Part shown: positions 1 to 6,158 of the stretch, in pieces
Layout: each line of letters starts with the position of its first letter
Numbering within the stretch: position 1 is the first letter of the stretch
Assembly (NCBI GenBank): GCA_964603025.1
Contig: CAZRTO010000045.1
Location: 1-10,959 of the forward strand
Direction of reading: 5' to 3'
Length of the DNA stretch: 10,959 nucleotides
From: CALFCX01 sp964603025
GTDB taxonomy: Bacteria > Margulisbacteria > WOR-1 > JAKLHX01
The notes under the pieces: model-generated
Seen by the model: the letters and a program-made list of their open reading frames with translations, nothing else
What the model was told of the DNA's origin: nothing
The model's database searches: none
Program-made: the position numbers and the translations under genes

Positions 1-13
1 CGTTTTCGGTCTT

Positions 14-1054
14 TTGAATGAAATCCCCCTTTTGAACCGCCGATATATATTTAAAAGCGTGAACCTGCATAATATGATCCCGCAAAGGACAATGACCTTT
101 AATAGCCCCAGGAAGCTTGAGCTGGACCAGCTTGCCGTCAGAGCATTGTATGATCCTGCCAGGCGTGATCTTTTGCTCCGGAGTATCCATCCGCTTGACA
201 GGCCGGTATGTCAGGTCATGGATTCCGTAGAGCATTATCTTGGGCCTAGAGGATGCGGGACGCGTTATACTTATGTTCCCGAAAGCGTGATGATACGCCG
301 GCTGCGTGGCGGATTGAGCAATATTGTCCAAAAAGGAATGCTTGAGTATGACAGGGTCCACAAAGACAGGCGCGGACATTTCTTTGACCTGCATCTCGGC
401 GGAAGTTTTCCTGCAGGGCAGGATGACGCGGTCCTTTGCGTTTCGCATTATACTGCCAACCGATGGGCGGCTGAAGACAGATTAAAAATAGTGGAAGATG
501 TAGTCTCTGAGGATGTTGATCATGTTGATCCCGCTATGAGGCTTTTCTCTTCCAATAACTATGACGGCGGCGTTGTTCCTGATATCCCCATTGAGGATAT
601 AGACTTAATCGCGGTTGTCGACAGGGCCGATGAACAACTGGAGGCCCTCGCTGCTACAGCTCCGACGCGCCTGATACAACAGATCAAACGGAAACTCTTT
701 CCAGTATCTTGTTCCGCGTCGGACAACAGCATCAATTTGTTCTCCTTTGCCGGTAGTATTTTGTCCGAAATGGGCTGCCGGCCGGACAATCGGGAATATT
801 TACTCAAAGATCCTTCAATCGTATTGTTCTGGGAAATACAAAAGTTCTGTGCTTTTCCTGATGTCGACAGCTGGCATGCCACCAGGGATCTGCCTCATAG
901 TGTGGAGGCAATACGCAATGTTATAAGCGCGGACCCGGAACTGTGGGGTAAAACGGGGCCCGGTTATTACGACCCGTTGGGCATAATAAATTATGTGATG
1001 CGGAACGGCGAACACAACGGCCAAAAAAAACCTCAAAATAGACCGTTTTCATGA
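14..1054 (+). CDS. Unrecognised protein, possibly 5'-partial
   Basis: I do not recognise this protein, which is up to 346 residues long. It shows no clear signal peptide, membrane segment or nucleotide-binding motif. It is a soluble-looking, charged protein with scattered Cys, His and Asp residues, and its C-terminus is polar and low in complexity (after residue 330, rich in Asn, Gln and Lys). The frame stays open to the left edge, so the true start may lie outside the window. Candidate starts inside are TTG 14, GTG 59, ATG 74 and ATG 92. A TATATT box at 46-51 would put a transcript start next to GTG 59. An 8-A run at 1023-1030 near the 3' end could hide an indel affecting the last residues. 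It lies 63 bp upstream of the dehydrogenase fusion, which appears to have its own promoter. The gene is probably real given its long open frame; its function is unknown. Confidence 0.75.
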   Translation: MNEIPLLNRRYIFKSVNLHNMIPQRTMTFNSPRKLELDQLAVRALYDPARRDLLLRSIHPLDRPVCQVMDSVEHYLGPRGCGTRYTYVPESVMIRRLRGGLSNIVQKGMLEYDRVHKDRRGHFFDLHLGGSFPAGQDDAVLCVSHYTANRWAAEDRLKIVEDVVSEDVDHVDPAMRLFSSNNYDGGVVPDIPIEDIDLIAVVDRADEQLEALAATAPTRLIQQIKRKLFPVSCSASDNSINLFSFAGSILSEMGCRPDNREYLLKDPSIVLFWEIQKFCAFPDVDSWHATRDLPHSVEAIRNVISADPELWGKTGPGYYDPLGIINYVMRNGEHNGQKKPQNRPFS

Positions 1055-1076
1055 AATTATCCAGACAATATGTCGA

Positions 1077-1082
1077 TATAAT
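1077..1082 (+). promoter_or_regulatory. -10 box (TATAAT) for the dehydrogenase fusion
   Basis: A perfect TATAAT lies in the 63-bp gap between the first gene and the dehydrogenase. The predicted transcription start is near A1089, giving a leader of about 29 nt. The leader holds GAAAGAG (1101-1107), a weak Shine-Dalgarno-like stretch 10 nt before ATG 1118. I see no good -35 at 16-18 bp spacing. The assignment rests on the consensus match and the location only. Confidence 0.5.
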
Positions 1083-1117
1083 TCTGTAAGCATTTTATTA
1101 GAAAGAGAATCTATTTT

Positions 1118-3679
1118 ATGTCATCTTCCGTCGGCTCCGCGATGCTGAACACAACAAGAGCGCAGATAATCCGGACTTCCGGCCTTATGGGCATGAAGAG
1201 GTCGGTTGCCGATGCAATAATCAAGCCGCAAAGAACATATTCTTTCTCCATTCCGGTGCGGATGGATTCCGGTGCGGACTGGGGTTTTGATGCGTACAGG
1301 GTAAGGCACAGTACTCTCAGAGGGGCCGGAAAGGGTGGGATCAGATTCGCTCTTGATGTCGACAAAGATGAAGTGACGGCGCTCGCGACCATGATGACGC
1401 TAAAAACCGCGGTCGTGGGGCTTCCCTTAGGCGGAGGCAAAGGCGGGGTCAGGATAGATTATGGCGTAGTCGATGAAAAAACTTCAAATATCATGGGCGA
1501 GGACAGGAAGGCGACAGAGTCCCTCGGTTATATTTCCAGATCAGGACTTGTTACAAGGGCTTTTTCCGATCTGAATGATATTGAGGAGTTTGGTCTTGGC
1601 AAATATGAAGAGCTGTTTGCCGGCAGAAAAGAAAAATTGTTCAAAGCGCTGCGCGATTGCCTGTCGCCCGGACGGCTCTCAGACAGAGAGCTTTCTCTGA
1701 TCAGCAGAGGTTTTGTGGATGGGATGCTTGACCTGGACCCGGATTCGCTCGGTCCTTTTGTTGATGTCCCGGCTCCCGACATGAACACTAATGCCAGAGT
1801 AATGTCCTGGATGACGGATCAGTTCCTGCGCAGACACATTATTGAACAGAGAAAGTTCGCGGATGACAGCCTTTTTATAGAGCTCAGCAGGCTTTATGGA
1901 TATGGTTCCGGCAATCCCGTCGAAACTCCTTATCTTGACCTGTACTGGAACCTTATATCCAGGGAACTTGCTTCCGGAAGGATAAACAAACAGAGTATAG
2001 AGATCGCTGCGTTCACCGGGAAACCGATCGAGCTTGGCGGTTCTCTCGGAAGGGACAAAGCTACCGGTCAGGGCGTATTCTATGTAATGGAAGAGATGCT
2101 GCGCCATGAAGGGGTCTCGATCCCCGGTTCTCGTCTAGTGGTCCAGGGGTACGGGAATGTCGGCGGGCATACCGCAAGAATATTTAACAGGGCAGGATCA
2201 AGGATAGTTGCCGTGAGCGATCTGTGGGGCGGATTATTCAATCCGGAAGGTATAGATCTCGGGACTTTGGACAGCTATCTTAACGAAGAAAGAGGATCTG
2301 GACGTCAGGGGAAAGTATCTGAATCAGGATTGGGCGATCCTATTACCAATGAAGACATTATATCAATGCCCAGATCGGAAGCGGACGTTATGATCCTTGC
2401 CGCTGCCGGTGATGTTATTACTGAGAAGAATGCGGGATCGGTACAGGTCCCGATATTAGGGGAGGGAGCGAATTGCCCTATCAATGAAGAGGGAGATGCC
2501 ATACTCGCGGCGAAAGGGATAAAAAGATCTCCTGGTGAACTTACCAATGCAGGCGGCGTGATCGTTTCGGGATATGAAGGGATACAGAATCTGACAACTG
2601 AGAGATGGAATTTGGGTATGGTGGACCGAATGCTTGAGGGAAGGATAAAAACAGCCGCCCGCAGGGTGCTGGATATCAGCGAGGAATATGATGTGGACTG
2701 GCGGACCGCTACCAGCATGCTTGCGCTGAAAAGGCTTGCGGATGCGGCAGTTGCTTCGTATAGGACCACCGCGGGAATAAGTCTAGGAGGCCGGTCTCCC
2801 TACAAGAACTACAGCCGTGTTTACAGGGAGCCTGAGACATTGTCCCAGATGAACCAGATGGTGGCGGAAAACAACTTTTCTAGACTAGTAGAGGCTGTAA
2901 ACAAAAAGAAAGATGAAGAGATATCTAAGATATCCTCCGATGTGCTTGCAAAAGCCGCACTGTCAGATGCAACCCGTCCATTTGTTGTCCTTGTAACGGG
3001 TCCCGCAAGTTCGGGCAAGCAGTATTTTGCAAGAAAACTTGCCGAAGGGCTTTCTGTTAGGAGCAGCGTCCACCTGATAAACCTTGACACCAGCGGAATA
3101 GACGGATTGTTTCAGCATATTTCTTCCAGTGCGATCGGTTCGGATATTGTTGTGGCAGAAGGAGACCTGGCCCTATCTGAAAAAGTAAGAGCTGCTTTTG
3201 AACCCGAAAACAGTTATGGGGTGTTTGTGAATAAAGCTCCTTCAATGCTCTTGCAGGGCAACAGAATGCTCATGTCAAGCGACCTGCGGCTTGTTGCGGA
3301 GATCCTTGACAGGGAGCAGCGCACAGGAGATGAGGCTATCTCTGTCATCAGGAGCTGGCCTTCCGAGAGAAGCAGGCAGATGGAAGAGGTGTACAGCACG
3401 TGGGGGAATGCAGACGTTACGTTCAACAGCTATCTTCCGTATGAACTGGCGGTATTCAAATCCCTTATCGGGGACAAACTGACGGATGCCCTTAGCCAGG
3501 CTCGCGTAGCTTCAGACCTACATTCAATATCTATCATAAACAGGCTATTCAAGATGTTCGAAGGCGTAAAGGCCGTTCCTATTTCCGAGATAGGCCGCGG
3601 CACACCGCTCGATCAGTTCGCGGGCAAAGAAATACTTTTCAATGATCCTGTTGTGATACCCAGGTCATCTGAAACATAA
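1118..3679 (+). CDS. Glutamate dehydrogenase fused to a uridine-kinase-like P-loop domain
   Basis: The protein has 853 residues in two parts. Residues 1-553 are a Glu/Leu/Phe/Val dehydrogenase, expected to interconvert glutamate with 2-oxoglutarate and ammonia using NAD(P). The substrate lysines K72 (GKGGIRF) and K96, catalytic K108 (GGGKGG), catalytic D221 (PAPDMNT), the Rossmann motif GYGNVGG (344-350) and the NAGGV...S484 segment are all present. Two insertions interrupt the fold, at roughly 120-210 and 238-298. Residues 620-853 resemble uridine kinase/phosphoribulokinase-type enzymes: P-loop GPASSGKQ (628-635), AEG (680-682), a segment near 721-750 ending in RSWPSER, then NADVTFNS and YELAVFK (764-781). 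The P-loop Thr/Ser is Gln635, and the usual Asp-Asp-Tyr substrate region is shortened, so kinase activity is doubtful. ATG 1118 fits the start of the conserved domain and the upstream promoter. The dehydrogenase call is firm, the kinase-like call good, and any regulatory role is inference. Confidence 0.93.
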   Translation: MSSSVGSAMLNTTRAQIIRTSGLMGMKRSVADAIIKPQRTYSFSIPVRMDSGADWGFDAYRVRHSTLRGAGKGGIRFALDVDKDEVTALATMMTLKTAVVGLPLGGGKGGVRIDYGVVDEKTSNIMGEDRKATESLGYISRSGLVTRAFSDLNDIEEFGLGKYEELFAGRKEKLFKALRDCLSPGRLSDRELSLISRGFVDGMLDLDPDSLGPFVDVPAPDMNTNARVMSWMTDQFLRRHIIEQRKFADDSLFIELSRLYGYGSGNPVETPYLDLYWNLISRELASGRINKQSIEIAAFTGKPIELGGSLGRDKATGQGVFYVMEEMLRHEGVSIPGSRLVVQGYGNVGGHTARIFNRAGSRIVAVSDLWGGLFNPEGIDLGTLDSYLNEERGSGRQGKVSESGLGDPITNEDIISMPRSEADVMILAAAGDVITEKNAGSVQVPILGEGANCPINEEGDAILAAKGIKRSPGELTNAGGVIVSGYEGIQNLTTERWNLGMVDRMLEGRIKTAARRVLDISEEYDVDWRTATSMLALKRLADAAVASYRTTAGISLGGRSPYKNYSRVYREPETLSQMNQMVAENNFSRLVEAVNKKKDEEISKISSDVLAKAALSDATRPFVVLVTGPASSGKQYFARKLAEGLSVRSSVHLINLDTSGIDGLFQHISSSAIGSDIVVAEGDLALSEKVRAAFEPENSYGVFVNKAPSMLLQGNRMLMSSDLRLVAEILDREQRTGDEAISVIRSWPSERSRQMEEVYSTWGNADVTFNSYLPYELAVFKSLIGDKLTDALSQARVASDLHSISIINRLFKMFEGVKAVPISEIGRGTPLDQFAGKEILFNDPVVIPRSSET

Positions 3680-3696
3680 AGCAAAAGTTGTATAAT
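3669..3696 (+). promoter_or_regulatory. Promoter giving a leaderless GTG start
   Basis: CTGAAA (3669-3674, four of six matches to the -35 consensus), a 16-bp spacer, and a perfect TATAAT (3691-3696) overlap the end of the dehydrogenase gene. The expected transcription start, seven bases after the -10 box, is G3703, the first base of an in-frame GTG. The alternative TTG start at 3688 would lie upstream of this transcript. Confidence 0.55.
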
Positions 3697-3702
3697 TATT
3701 CC

Positions 3703-4311
3703 GTGAGATATTCAAGACCTGTCTTGGCTTTTATATGTGCGATTTTTTTATCATCTTTGGCTTATTCGGGCGTATCCATCTGCCAAAAATATCCGGCTCC
3801 GCAGGTGAAGGGCCCCGGACCTCTCCCATATAACTATAGGATCATTGACGGTCATATACATGCCGGAGGACATCCTCTGGGGCCGGTGGATGATTTCGGC
3901 AATACTGAGGAGGAGGCCCTCTCGGTATTGGCGTACTTGAGAGCACAGGGCGTTGTGACTGTCATAGACCTTGAGAACACAAAAAGAGTGCAGGAAAGAT
4001 ATAAGAAGCTGCTTTCAGAGTCTGGCATGAAAAGGCTGCATGTTCCCATGAGCGCTTCAAAAATGCCTGACAAGGACCAATGGGCCGCCATAAAGAAGGC
4101 CATGGAAGCGCCTGTATATATCCACTGCAAATGGGGGGCCGACAGGACAGGGGCCGTGATCGCGAAATATCTTGTCGAAGAGAAAGGCTATTCTCCGGAA
4201 GAGGCTTATAACGCCGTCATAAGCGGCGGTTCTCACGCGGGTGCCTGGGGAGGGCTTAAAACGACTGAGCCTTATCGCCGCCTTATCAGGTATTTCTGGC
4301 CAGAGTATTGA
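3703..4311 (+). CDS. Exported tyrosine/dual-specificity phosphatase-like protein
   Basis: The protein has 202 residues from GTG 3703; a TTG at 3688 in the same frame would add five. The active-site loop HCKWGADRTG (141-150) is the CX5R signature of cysteine phosphatases, with nucleophile C142 and phosphate-binding R148. The acidic residue near D123 in MPDKDQW is a plausible general acid. Upstream, ...VTVIDLE and LHVPMSAS match the strand pattern of the family. The N-terminus has basic residues followed by a hydrophobic stretch (about residues 6-22), so it is probably a signal peptide with cleavage near A20-S22. Cys27 lacks a proper lipobox, so a lipoprotein is unlikely. The family hydrolyses phosphotyrosine, phosphoserine or small phosphoesters, and the substrate here cannot be told. 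Its stop overlaps a TTG of the next gene. The GTG is preferred because the -10 box places the mRNA start exactly there. Confidence 0.85.
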   Translation: MRYSRPVLAFICAIFLSSLAYSGVSICQKYPAPQVKGPGPLPYNYRIIDGHIHAGGHPLGPVDDFGNTEEEALSVLAYLRAQGVVTVIDLENTKRVQERYKKLLSESGMKRLHVPMSASKMPDKDQWAAIKKAMEAPVYIHCKWGADRTGAVIAKYLVEEKGYSPEEAYNAVISGGSHAGAWGGLKTTEPYRRLIRYFWPEY

Positions 4312-4337
4312 AATCAGTTCCCCGATCTTTCGATAAT
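4308..4337 (+). promoter_or_regulatory. Candidate promoter for the repeat protein
   Basis: TTGAAA (4308-4313) and GATAAT (4332-4337) are separated by 18 bp. Each hexamer matches the housekeeping consensus at five of six positions. Transcription would start near 4344, nine bases before ATG 4353. It sits just after the phosphatase coding end, so the repeat protein may be transcribed both on its own and by readthrough. Confidence 0.45.
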
Positions 4338-4352
4338 AATGTGTACGCGCAA

Positions 4353-5285
4353 ATGCTTATATATTCTACAAAAATATCAGGATATCTCGCAGGCAAGGTA
4401 TGGTATCCCTCACGTGTGATATCTGAAACTGCAACACGCCGGACGGATGCGCGCCGCGGTTTTCTTTCCAAGTCGTCTTTGATCGAGCTGGTGGGCGATG
4501 CTGCTCGAGATCCAATGCCGGAGATCAGGTCGCGGTTTATTGCCAGGCCGGATGAAACAGCAGGAAAAATAATAGAAACACTCTCTAACCCGTGGCTGAG
4601 GGATAGCGCTGGGGCGATACTCAGGGATCTTTGCCTTATCGACAGGGATACTGTCGTTTCGTGCTTAGCCGGGTCCCTCAGGGAAAAACTCTACGGCAGC
4701 TATGCCGGATATGTGCTGTATACGATAGCTCTTGATGATCCGGCCGCCGTAATAAGGACGGTAACCGCCTCTTTGAGAACCCCATCTTACGTCAAAGAGG
4801 CATCGTCATTATTGCTTGCCGTATCCAATTTTGAGCCCGATATCGTTGCCAGGAAGCTGCTAACCTGTTTGTCTGATCCAAGGAGAAGCCTCGTCGCATC
4901 CGGCCTTCTTAAAAATATGTCCGGATTTTCCCCATATCACAGAATGGTCATCGGAAGTAAGATGACCGACTTTATCGTCGAGGATGACTTATTTCCTCAT
5001 ATCATCTCGATCTTGGTGGATATATGGACAAGTGCTCCTGACCATGACCTGCATGCCCGCAGCATAGGAGAATATATGTTCCCCATGATGGAGCCTTTCG
5101 GCAAAGCGCTGTGTTCGGAGCGTAAAAGAGCCGCCGCGGTCAGGATGCTTTCCGAGCTCGGCAAATATTTTCCTCAGCCGATAAGAAGGTTCGCCGCGCA
5201 TCTTGAGAAGATAAACTCCGGGGATGCCGCTGTTTGCCGGGCTGTCAGCGAGATCGTATCGTCAGCGGATGTAAATTGCGGCTAG
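4353..5285 (+). CDS. Helical protein with four tandem 32-residue repeats (HEAT-like)
   Basis: The protein has 310 residues from ATG 4353; GTG 4341 and TTG 4308 are alternatives that would add 4 or 15. I recognise no named family. Residues 66-193 form four back-to-back 32-residue units starting at 66, 98, 130 and 162. Within each unit, Leu at position 12, Ala at 21 and Leu at 25 are invariant. Positions 4, 8 and 24 are mostly Val, Ile or Leu, and Pro is at position 1 in three of four. The pattern is two amphipathic helices per unit, as in HEAT or armadillo-type solenoids, which usually serve as protein-binding scaffolds. A fifth, degenerate unit may begin near 194. No signal peptide or catalytic motif is seen. 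It follows the phosphatase closely. The solenoid assignment is inference from the repeat pattern; the partner is unknown. Confidence 0.8.
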   Translation: MLIYSTKISGYLAGKVWYPSRVISETATRRTDARRGFLSKSSLIELVGDAARDPMPEIRSRFIARPDETAGKIIETLSNPWLRDSAGAILRDLCLIDRDTVVSCLAGSLREKLYGSYAGYVLYTIALDDPAAVIRTVTASLRTPSYVKEASSLLLAVSNFEPDIVARKLLTCLSDPRRSLVASGLLKNMSGFSPYHRMVIGSKMTDFIVEDDLFPHIISILVDIWTSAPDHDLHARSIGEYMFPMMEPFGKALCSERKRAAAVRMLSELGKYFPQPIRRFAAHLEKINSGDAAVCRAVSEIVSSADVNCG

Positions 5286-5307
5286 CATAAGAATTTTTCT
5301 CGTCCCA

Positions 5308-5316
5308 TGCTATAAT
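5308..5316 (+). promoter_or_regulatory. Extended -10 promoter giving a leaderless ATG start
   Basis: TGCTATAAT is a perfect extended -10 element (TG, one base, TATAAT), which can work without a good -35; none is evident. The base seven after the hexamer is A5323, the A of the hydrolase ATG. No ribosome binding site could fit on such a transcript. Confidence 0.6.
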
Positions 5317-5322
5317 CTTTCC

Positions 5323-6132
5323 ATGCAAAGGATCGAAAATGGGGATCTGCTTTATTATAAGTGGGCCGTGGATGATCCCGACTGCGTATTGCTCCTTGTT
5401 CACGGTATGGGGGCGCACTCCGGAAGATGGCAGTTCCTTGCGGATTGGTTCCTGAAAAAGAACATTTCCTCTTATTCTATAGAGCTCAAAGGCTTCGGTG
5501 AGACGGCCTGTCTAAAAGGGCATATCGACTCCCTTGATATTTATTACGCGGATATTTCGCGTTTATCCCAAATAATAAGGTCCGAGAACCCCGGGAAGAA
5601 GATAGTTCTATCTGGAGAGAGCATGGGAGGACTCATATGTTTTGAGTTCTTTCTAAAGTACGGCGGGGACGCCGACGCGCTCATATGTTTTTCTCCGGCT
5701 TTTGCCAACAACATGAAGCTGGACTTTCCCGGCGTGATACTTCCATTGCTTTACAATCCCAAAAAACAGAACGCTATGCCTTTTACATCGGACATGTGTA
5801 CAAGCGACAAGGAATATCAGAAAGTAATGGACGCAGACCCTCGCGAGCACAGGTTTGCGACATCGTCCCTTCTTTTGCAGATCCTTTTCGCGCAAATGCG
5901 CTCGACGCTGTTTGCGAACAAGATAGAGAAGCCGGTGCTTTTTATGCTCGCAGGGGACGACAAGGACCTTCTGGTCAACCCAAAAGCGGCCAAGGCCGTC
6001 TTTAAGCGCATGAAAGGCGATAATAAGAAGCTGATACAGTATCCGGACATGCTGCATGCGCTGTCGATAGAGAAGGGGCGAGAAAAAGTTTTTCAGGATA
6101 TGTATAGTTGGATAACGGAGGGGCGGGTTTAA
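5323..6132 (+). CDS. Alpha/beta hydrolase, monoacylglycerol-lipase-like
   Basis: The protein has 269 residues and the serine hydrolase fold. It has an oxyanion-region HGMGAHSGRW (27-36), the nucleophile elbow GESMG with Ser100, a likely acid Asp215 in GDDKDLLVNP, and His245 in DMLHALS. The HGMG...SGRW start and the overall layout match the 'serine aminopeptidase S33 / Hydrolase_4' group that includes monoacylglycerol lipases and lysophospholipases. No signal peptide is present, so it should act in the cytoplasm. It lies 26 bp upstream of glycerol kinase, which favours a role in releasing glycerol from acylglycerols. That is inference from context, and another ester substrate is possible. The last residues (EGRV and the stop) are encoded inside a palindromic repeat. 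It is probably transcribed leaderless from its own extended -10 promoter. Confidence 0.88.
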   Translation: MQRIENGDLLYYKWAVDDPDCVLLLVHGMGAHSGRWQFLADWFLKKNISSYSIELKGFGETACLKGHIDSLDIYYADISRLSQIIRSENPGKKIVLSGESMGGLICFEFFLKYGGDADALICFSPAFANNMKLDFPGVILPLLYNPKKQNAMPFTSDMCTSDKEYQKVMDADPREHRFATSSLLLQILFAQMRSTLFANKIEKPVLFMLAGDDKDLLVNPKAAKAVFKRMKGDNKKLIQYPDMLHALSIEKGREKVFQDMYSWITEGRV

Positions 6133-6145
6133 AACCCGCCCGTAC
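6117..6145. repeat. 29-bp palindromic repeat, copy 1
   Basis: The core is a perfect inverted repeat, GGGCGGGTTT (6121-6130), one base, AAACCCGCCC (6132-6141). It is flanked by GGA-G and GTAC. Copy 2 at 9019-9047 matches 27 of 29 positions, the two mismatches lying at the centre. The hydrolase stop codon (TAA, 6130-6132) lies at the centre of this copy. It has no T-run, so it is not a classic intrinsic terminator, although the hairpin could affect mRNA end stability. It occupies most of the hydrolase-glpK gap. Confidence 0.85.
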
Positions 6146-6158
6146 AGTATCAATTGGC

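Noticed and set aside
1017..1047. Weak inverted repeat AACGG...CCGTT around an 8-A run as a terminator
   Set aside because: The stem is 5 bp with a loop of about 21 bases, and only a short T-run (TTTT) follows, which is too weak to call.
2305..2769. Minus-strand open frame of 154 codons
   Set aside because: It is fully opposite the Rossmann domain of the glutamate dehydrogenase, and its Ser-rich translation is typical of antisense frames.
5685..6005. Plus-strand frame of 106 codons overlapping the hydrolase
   Set aside because: It is out of frame within the well-supported hydrolase gene and carries no family motif.
6117..6145. Palindrome as an intrinsic terminator
   Set aside because: No T-run follows the GC-rich stem, and glpK translation begins just 13 bases later.
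6108..6158. N-terminal extension of glycerol kinase from ATG 6108
   Set aside because: The 17 extra residues are encoded by the hydrolase end and the palindrome, and the conserved kinase N-terminus begins at ATG 6159.
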